DNA of 64,000 nucleotides, taken from positions 5,552,001 to 5,616,000 of the forward strand of contig NZ_JAFBCL010000001.1 in assembly GCF_016907655.1 (NCBI RefSeq). Direction: 5' to 3'. The stretch comes from Saccharothrix algeriensis. Its GTDB lineage: Bacteria; Actinomycetota; Actinomycetes; Mycobacteriales; Pseudonocardiaceae. The notes beneath the pieces are model-generated. The model ran no database searches. It saw only the letters and a list, made by a program, of their open reading frames with translations, and was not told where the DNA came from. Every line of letters starts with the position of its first letter. Within the stretch, counting starts at the first letter, position 1. Position numbers and translations under genes: made by a program. Positions 1-8,009 of the stretch are shown here, one piece after another.

Positions 1-809
1 ACGTTGGCGACGGTCTGGCGCGCGTTCTCCACCGGCAGCACCAGCGGCGACAGGACGCGGACCCCCGGGCCCTCGAAGGGCCGCACCCGCGCGGTGCCGG
101 CGGCCAGCAGCTCCTCCGCCTCGTCCACCGTCCGCGGCGCGGGGTTGGGGTAGCGGACGGTCACGTCGACCACGGGGGCCAGCTCCGGCGGCAGCTCGGC
201 GAAGGACTCGGCGCTGGGCATCCACACCACGGCCGTCAGGTAGTCGATGCGGGCGAGCCGGTTCGGGATCACGTACTGCCGCTCGGAGCACCACCACGGG
301 TCGAGCGGGTCGCGCAGGTCGGCGTAGACGGCGGTGACCGGTGGCAGCCGGCCGCCCATGCCGCGCTCGCCCAGCTTCAGGTCCGTGGTCCTGGCGATGC
401 TCTGGGGCACCCACAGGCCGTCCTTGGAGCCGCCCTGCAGGACGGTCAGGTGGTCGGTCGCGCCCGGCCGGAAGCCGAACTTGGCGTAGGTGCGCCCGCC
501 GCCGAAGTCGGCGCGCGCCTCGCGCGTGTAGGTGGCGGCCAGGACGGGCCGGTCGCCGGCGGACCCGCGCACGGCGTCCAGCGCCGGCGCCACCCGGTCG
601 GGCGGCAGGCTCATCTCCAGCGAGGGGTGCAGGGCCTCCTCGCACAGCCGGTCGCCCTGGTAGTCGACCGCGGCGCTGCCGGAGGTGGCGGAGTGCATCA
701 CCGCGGCGGCCACGACGAAGCTGAGCAGGAGCGCGGTGACCAGGCTGACCAGCAGGGTCAGCGGGCTCGACAACGCGGCGCGCGGCGCGGCTCTCCACGG
801 GATCTGCAC
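1..809 (-). CDS. FtsX/MacB-like permease, N-terminal part (runs off the window)
   Basis: Reading leftwards from a GTG at 809, the frame stays open to the window edge (about 269 codons). The protein begins with a short basic stretch, then one long hydrophobic segment at about residues 14-37 (LTLLVSLVTALLLSFVVAA). A large soluble region follows with a D-Q-x-D-R-L-C-E-E stretch and a WWCSER motif. A single N-terminal membrane anchor followed by a big extracytoplasmic domain fits the first part of FtsX-type ABC permeases that work in lipid or peptide export. The C-terminal membrane bundle is outside the window, so the family call is an inference. The start is chosen because the hydrophobic segment follows it directly. 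It is divergent from the chitinase gene, with about 200 bp between. Confidence 0.5.
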   Translation of the reverse strand, partial: MQIPWRAAPRAALSSPLTLLVSLVTALLLSFVVAAAVMHSATSGSAAVDYQGDRLCEEALHPSLEMSLPPDRVAPALDAVRGSAGDRPVLAATYTREARADFGGGRTYAKFGFRPGATDHLTVLQGGSKDGLWVPQSIARTTDLKLGERGMGGRLPPVTAVYADLRDPLDPWWCSERQYVIPNRLARIDYLTAVVWMPSAESFAELPPELAPVVDVTVRYPNPAPRTVDEAEELLAAGTARVRPFEGPGVRVLSPLVLPVENARQTVAN

Positions 810-943
810 CCCCGGAACGGTATCCCGCCGGCGCGGGGAAGTGGTGGTTTTTCCCCGCCTCGACGAGGCCCCCACCAGTGCGAACGCAGCGTAGCCGGGT
901 GGTCACGCCGCCGGTCGTGGCGGGCGGCGGGCGCGATCGGTCC

Positions 944-972
944 TTGACACCCCGGCTGTGGTCTAGTCCAAT
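944..972 (+). promoter_or_regulatory. Promoter with DasR-type (dre) operator before the chitinase gene
   Basis: A -35-like TTGACA lies at 944-949. The 16-mer TGTGGTCTAGTCCAAT at 957-972 matches the published Streptomyces DasR element (ACTGGTCTAGACCACT) at 12 of 16 positions, including the whole central GGTCTAG core. DasR is the GntR-type repressor that links chitin and N-acetylglucosamine use to chitinase genes in actinomycetes. The site overlaps the space where the -10 would be, so binding would block transcription. The ribosome site AGGAG is at 1001-1005, ten bases before the ATG. Confidence 0.7.
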
Positions 973-1015
973 TTCCACCACCTGGAGGCCGCCCACCGCT
1001 AGGAGAGGTGACCGC

Positions 1016-2545
1016 ATGTCGCGCAGAGTCCTGTTGGCCAGGGTGGTGGCGGTGGGGGCGTTGGTGGCCAGCGCGGTGGTGGTGGGCTTCGCGCCGGCGT
1101 ACGCCTCGTCCGTCACCGCCTCGTTCACCAAGACCTCGTCCTGGGGTTCCGGCTTCACCGGGCTGTTCACGGTGAAGAACGAGACCAGCAGCGCGATCAC
1201 CAACTGGAAGGTCGAGTTCGACCTGCCCTCCGGCACGGCCGTCGGCGCGTACTGGGACGCGCTGCAGACCAACTCCGGCGGGCGCTACACCTTCACCAAC
1301 CGCGAGTACAACGGCAACGTCGCGCCCGGCGCCTCGGTGACGTTCGGGTTCAACGCCTCCGGGTCGGGCGAGCCCGCGAACTGCCGGATCAACGGCGCGG
1401 CGTGCTCCGGGGCGCCGACGCTGACCACGACCACCACGACGAGCACCACGCAGACGTCGACCAGCACCTCGACCAGCACGTCGACCAGCACCAGCACGAC
1501 CACCACCACCACGACGACCCGGCCGCCGACCGGCCTGCCCAAGCGGGTCCTGGTCGGCTACCTGCACGCCAGCTTCGCCAACGGCTCCGGCTACATCCGG
1601 ATGAAGGACGTCTCGCCGGACTGGGACATCATCAACCTGTCCTTCGCCGAGCCCACCTCCGTCACCTCCGGCGACCTGCGCTTCCAGCAGTGCCCGGTGG
1701 CCGAGTGCCCGAACGTCGAGTCCGAGGCCGAGTTCATCGCCGGCATCCGCGAGAAGCAGGCCCAGGGCAAGAAGGTGCTGATCTCCATCGGCGGCCAGAA
1801 CGGCCAGGTGCAGCTGACCACCACGGCCGCGCGGGACGCGTTCGTGCGCAGCGTCGGCGCCATCATCGACCGGTACGGCCTGGACGGCCTCGACGTCGAC
1901 TTCGAGGGCCACTCGCTGTCGCTCAACGCCGGCGACACCGACTTCCGCAACCCGACCACCCCGGTGATCGTGAACCTGATCTCGGCGCTCAAGTCGCTGA
2001 AGGCCCGCTACGGGGCCAAGTTCGTGCTCACGATGGCCCCGGAGACGTTCTTCGTCCAGCTCGGCTACCAGTTCTACGGCGGCGGCAGCGGGCAGGACCC
2101 GCGGGCGGGCGCGTACCTGCCGGTCATCCACGCCATGCGCGACGACCTCACCCTGCTGCACGTCCAGCACTACAACTCCGGCCCGATCATGGGGCTGGAC
2201 AACCAGTACCACTTCATGGGCGGGGCGGACTTCCACGTCTCGATGGCCGACATGGTGCTCGCCGGCTTCCCGGTGCGCGGCGACGCGACGAAGGTCTTCC
2301 CCGGCCTCCGGCAGGACCAGGTCGCGATCGGCCTGCCCGCGAGCGTCAACGCGGGCAACGGCTTCACCTCCGTCGGCGACGTCCACAAGGCGCTGGACTG
2401 CCTGATGAAGGGCGCCAACTGCGGCCCGTACAAGCCGAAGTCGACCTACCCGGACCTGCGCGGTCTCATGACGTGGTCGATCAACTGGGACAAGCACAAC
2501 GGTTTCGAGTTCTCCAAGTCCCACCGGGCCTACCTGCCCCGCTAG
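1016..2545 (+). CDS. Secreted chitinase, CBM2 + Thr/Ser linker + GH18
   Basis: A 509-aa secreted enzyme that should hydrolyse beta-1,4 linkages in chitin outside the cell. Residues 1-31 form a Sec signal peptide ending in AYA. Residues about 32-135 are a family 2 carbohydrate-binding module (SFTKTSSWGSGFTG at its start, two Cys near its end). Residues about 136-172 are an almost pure Thr/Ser linker. The rest is a GH18 barrel with the signature DGLDVDFEG, giving D290, D293, D295 and the catalytic acid E297. The ATG at 1016 has AGGAG ten bases upstream; a longer frame exists but would run back through the promoter and operator. The gene stands alone and is probably repressed by a DasR-like protein at 957-972. 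Confidence 0.93.
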   Translation: MSRRVLLARVVAVGALVASAVVVGFAPAYASSVTASFTKTSSWGSGFTGLFTVKNETSSAITNWKVEFDLPSGTAVGAYWDALQTNSGGRYTFTNREYNGNVAPGASVTFGFNASGSGEPANCRINGAACSGAPTLTTTTTTSTTQTSTSTSTSTSTSTSTTTTTTTTRPPTGLPKRVLVGYLHASFANGSGYIRMKDVSPDWDIINLSFAEPTSVTSGDLRFQQCPVAECPNVESEAEFIAGIREKQAQGKKVLISIGGQNGQVQLTTTAARDAFVRSVGAIIDRYGLDGLDVDFEGHSLSLNAGDTDFRNPTTPVIVNLISALKSLKARYGAKFVLTMAPETFFVQLGYQFYGGGSGQDPRAGAYLPVIHAMRDDLTLLHVQHYNSGPIMGLDNQYHFMGGADFHVSMADMVLAGFPVRGDATKVFPGLRQDQVAIGLPASVNAGNGFTSVGDVHKALDCLMKGANCGPYKPKSTYPDLRGLMTWSINWDKHNGFEFSKSHRAYLPR

Positions 2546-2565
2546 CCCGCGATCGCGGCACCGGC

Positions 2566-2605
2566 CGACCCCCGACCCCCGGCCCCGACCAGGGGGCGGG
2601 GGTCG
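2566..2605 (+). terminator. Stem-loop after the chitinase gene
   Basis: CGACCCCCG at 2566-2574 pairs perfectly with CGGGGGTCG at 2597-2605. The 22-nt loop can itself pair (ACCCCC with GGGGG). It begins 20 bases past the chitinase stop and has no clear U-tract, as is common for high-GC actinomycete terminators. Confidence 0.5.
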
Positions 2606-2692
2606 ACGGCCGAGAAGGGGCTCCACGCTCGCCGTCACCGCGACGGGCCGGTGGGTGCTCGGCCAGGCGGGTGGAGCTGTGAGGCCGACAGG

Positions 2693-3060
2693 GTGACACG
2701 CCGGGAGGTGGCCGACCTGCTCGCCGAGATCGGTCGGGCGCTCGATTTCCCGTCGGACCACCCGGCGCGCGGCTGGTGGGCCTTCCACGACTACCACCTC
2801 GAAGCCGACCGCCTGGAGCGGGGCCGTTCGCGGCCGTCCTGGACGGTGAAGTCCCGATCACCGCGGGCGTGCGGGCCGTCGATCCCCTGGGCGGCACCGC
2901 GGTCGCGGGGCACCGAGCCGGCGGGAGGACCCCGGCACCTGGCGGATTCGCTCTCGCGTGGGTGCGGCTCGGTCGCCGGGCGGGGCGCTCGGTCGTCGGC
3001 CACAGTCCTTGGGACGTAAGGATTCCTGCTGTGAACAACCCGAACGGGCGACCCTGGGCG
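2693..3060 (+). pseudogene. Possible frameshifted small gene, unknown function
   Basis: From the GTG at 2693 the first 43 codons look like real protein (TRREVADLLAEIGRALDF, then GWWAFHDYHLEADRL). After about 2818 that frame turns into Arg/Ser/Pro-rich nonsense. The next frame then reads GPFAAVLDGEVPI and continues plausibly to about 3060. A one-base slip near 2815-2825 would join the two halves into a protein of about 120 aa. I do not recognise a family. It could be a sequencing error, a decayed gene, or chance in GC-rich DNA. Confidence 0.25.
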
Positions 3061-3117
3061 GGGTGCCCGGTGGTCTAGCGTGGTGCCCCGGTGGCGTCGG
3101 GGCGGGGGTGCGGTTCG

Positions 3118-4896
3118 GTGGACGGGTTCGAGGTGAGGCGTCGCACCTTCCTGGCCGGCGCGGGCGCCGGCTTGGCGGGGTCGGTCCTGCCGGGGGTGGC
3201 GGCGGGTCGTGCTCCCGGGGCGAGCGTGGCGGTCCTGGGCGGCGGGGTCGCCGGGATGACGGCGGCGCACGAGCTGGCCGAGCGCGGGTTCGCGGTCACG
3301 CTCTACGAGCGGCGCGCCCTGGGCGGCAAGTCCCGCAGCGTGCCGGTGCCCGGCACCGGGCGGGGCGGTCGGCGCGACCTGCCGGGCGAGCACGGTTTCC
3401 GCATCTTCTTCGGCTTCTACCAGGACCTGCCGGACACGTTGCGCAGGATCCCGTTCCCGGGCAACGCCAACGGCGTGCACGACAACCTGGTCGCCGGCTC
3501 GGAGCTGCTGGCCTCGCTCGCGGGCGGGCGGGAGGACCTGCGCCTCCCGCTGACCCCGCCCGACGGCCTGCCACCGCGGTTGACGCCGGACGGCCTGCTG
3601 CGGCTGGTGCGGGCCCTGGTCGAGACCGCCTTCCACCTGCCGCCGCACGAGGCGGCGGTCTTCGCCCAGCGGATGCTGGTCTACCTCACCAGCTGCGAGG
3701 AACGCCGCCTGGGGCAGTGGGAGCACACGGCCTGGCCGGACTTCCTGCGGGCCCGGGGCAAGTCCGAGGACTACCGGCGGATCTTCGTCGACGGGCTGAC
3801 GCGCGTGCTCAGCTCGACCAGGACGGACGACGCCAGCGCGCACACCGCCGGCCTGGTGGCCGAGCGGGTGCTGTTCACGCTGCTGGGCCGCGGCGCCGAA
3901 GGGCCGCTGGACCGGGTGCTGAACCTGCCCACGAACGAAGCCTGGATCGACCCGTGGGAGCGGCACCTGCGCGACCTCGGCGTCGGGTTCCGCCTCGGGT
4001 GGGAGGTCCGGGACCTGGTGGTGGACCGCGGCCGGATCTCGGCGGTGCGCACGCGCGACCCGCAGGGGCGCGAGGAGGAGGCCGTCGCCGACTTCTACGT
4101 CTGCGCGCTGCCCGTGGACCACGCCCGGCACGTGTGGAACGCCGACCTCCTGGCGGCCGACCCGCGGCTGCGCGTCGCGGCCGGGCTGGACACCGAGTGG
4201 ATGACCGGGCTGATGCTCTACTTCGACCGCCCGACCCCCCTCGTGCACGGCCACGCCTACTACGTCCACGCGCCGTGGGCGCTGACCTCGATCAGCCAGG
4301 CCGCGTTCTGGCCGGGGCGCGACTTCCGGGCCGACTACGGCGACGGCTCCGTCGCGGACTGCGTGTCGGTCATCATCTCCGACTGGGACCGGCCCGGCGT
4401 CCTCTACGGCCGGCCCGCGAAGCAGCTGACCGAGGAGCAGGTGGTGCGGGAGGTGCTGGCCCAGCTCTCCCGGCACCTCAACGACTCCGGCCGGGTGCTG
4501 CTCGACGAGTCGCGGCTGGTGACCTGGTTCCTGGACCCCGGCGTGAGCGGCATCGGCGGGCCCGACCCCGTCAACGCCGACGAGCTGGTCGTGCACCCGG
4601 TCGGCTCGTGGCACCGCCGCCCCACCGCCCGCACCGCCGTGCCGAACCTCTTCCTCGCCGGCGACTACGTCCAGGCGCCGATCAACGGGGCCAGCATGGA
4701 GGCGGCGAACAGCTCCGCGCGCTCGGCGGTGAACGCGCTGCTGGACCGAGCCGGGTCCGACGCCCCCCGCGCGGTCGTGCACGAGCTGTACCGGGCTCCC
4801 GAGTTCGAGCTGCTCAAGGTCCAGGACCAGGTGCACTACCGGCTCGGCCTGCCCAACGCGTTCGACCTCGTCCCCACCTCCGCCGGCGAGCCGTGA
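3118..4896 (+). CDS. Tat-exported FAD-dependent oxidoreductase, phytoene-desaturase/amine-oxidase fold
   Basis: About 592 aa. The N-terminus carries a twin-arginine signal (VRRRTFLAGAGAG), so the folded flavoprotein is probably exported. Next comes a classical FAD Rossmann motif (VAVLGGGVAGMTAAHEL, then YERRALGGKS). The C-terminus has the second FAD contact (NLFLAGDYVQAPINGASMEAAN). This pattern is shared by carotenoid desaturases, hydroxysqualene dehydroxylase-like enzymes and amine oxidases; the substrate cannot be read from sequence. A GTG at 3091 would add nine residues. The GTG at 3118 is preferred because it places the RRR motif close to the start and has GGGGG ten bases upstream. The upstream TAGCGT at 3075-3080 is a reasonable -10. 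Confidence 0.8.
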   Translation: MDGFEVRRRTFLAGAGAGLAGSVLPGVAAGRAPGASVAVLGGGVAGMTAAHELAERGFAVTLYERRALGGKSRSVPVPGTGRGGRRDLPGEHGFRIFFGFYQDLPDTLRRIPFPGNANGVHDNLVAGSELLASLAGGREDLRLPLTPPDGLPPRLTPDGLLRLVRALVETAFHLPPHEAAVFAQRMLVYLTSCEERRLGQWEHTAWPDFLRARGKSEDYRRIFVDGLTRVLSSTRTDDASAHTAGLVAERVLFTLLGRGAEGPLDRVLNLPTNEAWIDPWERHLRDLGVGFRLGWEVRDLVVDRGRISAVRTRDPQGREEEAVADFYVCALPVDHARHVWNADLLAADPRLRVAAGLDTEWMTGLMLYFDRPTPLVHGHAYYVHAPWALTSISQAAFWPGRDFRADYGDGSVADCVSVIISDWDRPGVLYGRPAKQLTEEQVVREVLAQLSRHLNDSGRVLLDESRLVTWFLDPGVSGIGGPDPVNADELVVHPVGSWHRRPTARTAVPNLFLAGDYVQAPINGASMEAANSSARSAVNALLDRAGSDAPRAVVHELYRAPEFELLKVQDQVHYRLGLPNAFDLVPTSAGEP

Positions 4897-5102
4897 CACC
4901 GGTCGGTTCCCCGTCCGGTGCCGGGGGACCGCTTCGCGGGTCACGCGCGGTTCAGGATCGCCCGGGCGGGCGCGGCGCGGCCGGCGGCGGGTGGCTGCGG
5001 CGCGCCGGGCCGCCCGAGGGCACTGCGCCGAGCACCGCGCCCACGGCCGTCACCGCGCGACCCCCGTCGTCCGACCCGCCATGTCCCCTCCTCCTGCCGA
5101 CG

Positions 5103-5210
5103 GTCCACCGTCCGGTGGACGCCTGCGGGAGATCTCGGCTGGTTCTCGAGTTCGTTGGTCACCCGTCCAGGCGATGTCGCGTGGCCGGGTTCGCCCGGAC
5201 GCCCTAGCGT
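5103..5210 (+). promoter_or_regulatory. Perfect palindrome and -10 box in a gene-poor stretch
   Basis: GTCCACCG at 5103-5110 is followed by TC and its exact complement CGGTGGAC at 5113-5120. A -10-like TAGCGT lies at 5205-5210, the same hexamer seen before the FAD oxidoreductase. A strong ribosome site follows at about 5228-5235. The stretch 4897-5102 otherwise shows only a weak 6-bp hairpin just after the oxidoreductase stop (4897-4920). Confidence 0.35.
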
Positions 5211-5238
5211 CGGGGCCGCGGACGACAGAGGGAGGCGC

Positions 5239-5376
5239 ATGATCGCGGTCTTCCGCTCCGCCGCCCCCGACCGGTCGAGCCCGGTTCGCGCCGGCCGGGA
5301 CGCGCTACCCGCGTCCCCGCCACCGGGGGCGCCATGTCCGGCTCAGCGCTCGGAGGGTGTGCCGTGGCGGGCTTAA
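5239..5376 (+). CDS. Possible 45-aa small protein, unknown
   Basis: An ATG at 5239 follows the strong ribosome-binding sequence GAGGGAGG at the right spacing and lies about 30 bases after a -10-like box. The frame encodes 45 residues (start MIAVFRSAAPDRSS) rich in Pro, Ala, Ser and Arg, with no signal peptide or membrane segment. I do not recognise it. The translation signals are better than the protein; it may be a leader peptide, the stump of a lost gene, or not expressed. Confidence 0.25.
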   Translation: MIAVFRSAAPDRSSPVRAGRDALPASPPPGAPCPAQRSEGVPWRA

Positions 5377-5740
5377 GAACGTGGGGGGTGCGCCGGGCCG
5401 CGACGCACCCCCGCGAACTCCGACGGGAGCACCGGGCCGCCGCCCCGAGGGCGCCGCTGCCGGCCGACGTGCCCTGGCACGGCCGGGGCGGCCCCGCCGC
5501 GGGGCGGTGGCCCAGGTGCCGAACGGGTGTTCCGGCGCGGGGCGCCGGGGCGCGGCGGCCGCGGGCGCGGTCGGGCTGTGGTCCATGGCGGAGCACGGCC
5601 CGCGCCCTCCGGTCGCGCAGCCGGGAGCTGCCGCGGGCCCGCGGCACGAGCTGCCGGCGCCGGTCCGGGACGCGCCCGGACCGGTCGGGGACCCGACGCG
5701 GCGCCGGGGGCGGCCACACGCGCCCGGTGCCGATGTTGGC
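5377..5740. other. Gene-poor stretch, nothing supported
   Basis: Both strands contain long open frames here, but all encode Arg/Pro/Gly-rich low-complexity sequence without start signals. I see no convincing gene or RNA. It leads into the tandem repeat at 5741. Confidence 0.4.
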
Positions 5741-5892
5741 CACCACGCGGCTTCCGGCCACCACGCCGCTTCCGGTCACTGTGCTGCTTTCGGCTATCGT
5801 GCCGCTCCCGACTACCACGCGGCTCCTGGCCGCCGAGTCGCCTTTCGGTCATCGTGCCGACCCCGACCCCGACCCCGACCCCGATCCCGACC
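5741..5892. repeat. 18-bp degenerate tandem repeat followed by CCCGAC repeats
   Basis: From 5741 to about 5850 there are six to seven copies of an 18-bp unit, best seen as CCACCACGCGGCTTCCGG then CCACCACGCCGCTTCCGG, then more diverged copies. It runs straight into a six-base repeat (CCCGAC, five to six copies) at about 5852-5892. The 18-bp period gives a six-residue repeat in every frame, but no frame has a supported start. It lies 70-200 bp past the 3' end of the SIS gene. Confidence 0.75.
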
Positions 5893-5959
5893 GCGGCCGA
5901 CCCCGACCCGGCCGCCGGTGAACGGCCGAGGAGCCGTGCGCCGCCGACCGGGACGCGGC

Positions 5960-6835
5960 TCAGGACAGGATCACCGAACGGGTCAGGTGGCGGGGCCGGT
6001 CGGGGTCCAGGCCGGCCTCCTGCGCGATGTGCACGGCCAGCCGCTGCGCCAGCACCAGCGTCGCCATCGGGTCGCGGTCGTCGGTCACGAACGTGCCCCC
6101 GGTGGCGGCCACGTCCTGCGCCAGCCCGGCGGGCGCGGGCCCGAACACCCACACCAGCCGGCCCGGCGCGGTGATGCTGATCGGGCCGTGCCGGTAGTCC
6201 ATGGCCGGGTACGACTCGGTCCACGCGCCGGCCGCCTCGCGCATCTTCAGCGCCGCCTCGTGCGCCAGCCCGGTCGTCCAGCCGCGCCCGAGGAACGTGA
6301 ACTGCCCGGCCCCGGTCCACTCCGGGCGCAGCGGCGCGGCCAGCGCCGCCCGCGCGTCGGCGATCGCGCCCGACAGGTCCTCGCCCAGCGACGCCCGCAG
6401 CAGCGCCAGGGTGCTGGTCGCGAACCGGGTCTGCACGACCGACGCCTCGTCGGCGAAGTCCAGCACCACCAGGTCGTCGGCGACGTCGGCGATCGGCGTC
6501 GCGCCGTCCGCGGTGAGGGCCAGGGTCGGCGCGGACACGCCGTCGAGCAGGTCCAGCACCTCGGACGTGGTGCCCGAGCGGCTGATGGCGACGACGCGGT
6601 CGTAGTCCCGGACGCCGGGGAACTCCGACGCGGCGAACGCGTCGGTGAAGCCGAGCCCGCGGGCCTCGCGCAGCCAGGCGTAGGACTGCGCGACGAACCA
6701 CGACGTGCCGCACCCGACCACGGCCACCCGCTCGCCGGGGTAGGGCAGGCGCGGCGCGACCCGCTCGGCCAGCGCGGACGCGCGGTGCCAGCAGTCCGGC
6801 TGGGCGGCGATCTCGACGGCGACGTGGGTGCTCAC
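5960..6835 (-). CDS. SIS-domain protein (sugar-phosphate isomerase/deaminase-like)
   Basis: A cytoplasmic protein of 291 aa with two SIS (sugar isomerase) halves. The first holds GCGTSWFVAQSY and the phosphate-loop sequence ISRSGTTSEVLDLL; the second holds GRGWTTGLAHEAALKMREA. This layout matches the isomerase half of glucosamine-6-phosphate synthase and the FrlB/AgaS group that act on amino-sugar or fructosamine phosphates; the exact substrate is not readable. The GTG at 6835 is chosen because GGAGGAG lies six bases upstream. A longer frame to 6934 would run through the operator cluster. It may act on sugars released by the nearby chitinase, though that link is only positional. Confidence 0.82.
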   Translation of the reverse strand: MSTHVAVEIAAQPDCWHRASALAERVAPRLPYPGERVAVVGCGTSWFVAQSYAWLREARGLGFTDAFAASEFPGVRDYDRVVAISRSGTTSEVLDLLDGVSAPTLALTADGATPIADVADDLVVLDFADEASVVQTRFATSTLALLRASLGEDLSGAIADARAALAAPLRPEWTGAGQFTFLGRGWTTGLAHEAALKMREAAGAWTESYPAMDYRHGPISITAPGRLVWVFGPAPAGLAQDVAATGGTFVTDDRDPMATLVLAQRLAVHIAQEAGLDPDRPRHLTRSVILS

Positions 6836-6851
6836 AGGCTCTCCTCCAGAT

Positions 6852-6899
6852 GTGCGCACTTCTGCACTCAAAGCACGAACATACTGCATTATTTTGCAG
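6852..6899 (-). promoter_or_regulatory. Operator-like palindromes upstream of the SIS gene
   Basis: A perfect 8-bp palindrome GTGCGCAC lies at 6852-6859. An inverted repeat CTGCA-N6-TGCAG lies at 6884-6899 in an AT-rich patch that is unusual for this window. CTGCA/TGCAC half-sites recur between them. This is where the promoter for the leftward SIS gene should be, so they are candidate repressor sites; no regulator gene is adjacent. Confidence 0.45.
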
Positions 6900-6980
6900 A
6901 CCAGCCACCCCCTTCCGGTTAAAAACCTGCTCACAGCCAGTGTCGATCGACTGCTGGGCTGTGCGTGGGTAGACCCATGA

Positions 6981-6998
6981 CTGAGCAGAAGTGCTCAG
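6981..6998. promoter_or_regulatory. Perfect inverted repeat CTGAGCA-N4-TGCTCAG
   Basis: Seven-base arms at 6981-6987 and 6992-6998 match perfectly around GAAG, about 150 bp before the SIS start. It could be part of the same control region or a small hairpin after yciO, whose stop is at 7135. The stretch 7000-7134 shows nothing else. Confidence 0.35.
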
Positions 6999-7134
6999 AA
7001 GAGGGGGGAAGTGTGCAGTGCGCCACACCGGGACGGGTGATCACGAGCGCACGGCTGCGAGCGCGGGCCGCCGAGGTCGGCGTCCGCGCTGCCGAAGTAG
7101 GTCCCGCCGACCGCCGCGGGGGCCGGCCGACCGG

Positions 7135-7755
7135 CTACTCGAACCGGCTGGGGTCGCCCGCGCCCCGGCGCACGACCTCCGGCTCGCCGCTGGAGAAGTC
7201 GATGACGGTCGTCGGCTCGGTGCCGCACTCGCCCGAGTCGAGCACCGCGTCCACCGCGTTGTCGAGGCGCTCCTTGATCTCCCAGCCCTGCACCAGCGGC
7301 TCGTCCTGGTCGGGCAGCAGCAGGGTGCTCGACAGCAGCGGCTCGCCCAGCTCCTGGAGCAGCGCCTGCGCGACGGGGTGCTCGGTGATGCGCGCGCCGA
7401 CCGTCTTCTTCTTCGGGTGCAGCAGGCGGCGCGGCACCTCGCGGGTGGCCGGGAGGATGAACGTGTAGCTGCCCGGCGTCGCGGCCTTGACCGCGCGGAA
7501 CACCGCGTTGTCGACGTGCACGAACTGGCCCAGCTGCGCGAAGTCCCGGCACATGAGCGTGAAGTGGTGCCGGTCGTCGAGGTGGCGGATCTGCCGGATC
7601 CGGTCCAGGCCCTCCTTGTTGCCCAGCCGGCAGCCCAGCGCGTAGCAGGAGTCGGTCGGGTAGGCGACGAGGCCGTCCGACCTGATCATCCGCACGACCT
7701 GGTCGATGCTGCGGCGCTGCGGGTTGACCGGGTGCACGTCGAAGTACCTAGCCAT
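7135..7755 (-). CDS. yciO: Sua5/YciO/YrdC-family protein, YciO type
   Basis: 206 aa, the same length as Escherichia coli YciO as I recall it, with close similarity along the whole chain: HPVNPQRRSIDQVV at the start, YPTDSCYALGC, the PGSYTFILPATREVPRRLL block, and TTVIDFSSGEPEVVRRGAG at the end. The fold binds RNA and nucleotides. The related TsaC/Sua5 enzymes make threonylcarbamoyl-AMP for the t6A tRNA modification, whereas the role of YciO itself is less clear. No C-terminal Sua5 domain is present. The ATG at 7755 starts the conserved region directly. It appears to be a single-gene unit. Confidence 0.88.
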   Translation of the reverse strand: MARYFDVHPVNPQRRSIDQVVRMIRSDGLVAYPTDSCYALGCRLGNKEGLDRIRQIRHLDDRHHFTLMCRDFAQLGQFVHVDNAVFRAVKAATPGSYTFILPATREVPRRLLHPKKKTVGARITEHPVAQALLQELGEPLLSSTLLLPDQDEPLVQGWEIKERLDNAVDAVLDSGECGTEPTTVIDFSSGEPEVVRRGAGDPSRFE

Positions 7756-8009
7756 GGGCGGAGCCTAGTCACCCCCGACCCCGCACGCGCGGGTCACCCG
7801 GGCGCGCCCGGCCGGCAGCCGCTTCCTGGAAAAGCGGGGGAAAGCGGTGGGCGAAGGATATTCCGCAGCGGGTATTAACAGGCGGCGAAGTGGCCCGGGA
7901 GCCGCAGGATTGCGCCTCGCGGGTCGGGTGGGCGGCAATTCCAACGCGAGGGGCGACGATTTCCCGAACGTGTCCTACAGTGACCGCCCGGTGGACCGGA
8001 GGGAGTTCG

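Noticed and set aside
758..2797. Very long open frames antisense to the chitinase, the fdh genes, the kdpD gene and others
   Set aside because: They are mirror frames of GC-biased genes: rich in Arg, Gly, Val and His, without start signals, and overlapping genes with clear domains.
3066..3083. A second DasR-like site (GGTGGTCTAGCGTGGT) before the FAD oxidoreductase
   Set aside because: Only the left half matches; the right half of the palindrome is absent. The TAGCGT part is better read as a -10 box.
5204..5959. Long frames on both strands through the 18-bp and 6-bp repeats
   Set aside because: An 18-bp period leaves every frame open; the products are low-complexity and have no ribosome site.
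6977..7468. A plus-strand frame starting MTEQKCSEEGG opposite yciO
   Set aside because: After 20 residues it is simply the complement of yciO; the start region is better explained by the inverted repeat at 6981-6998.
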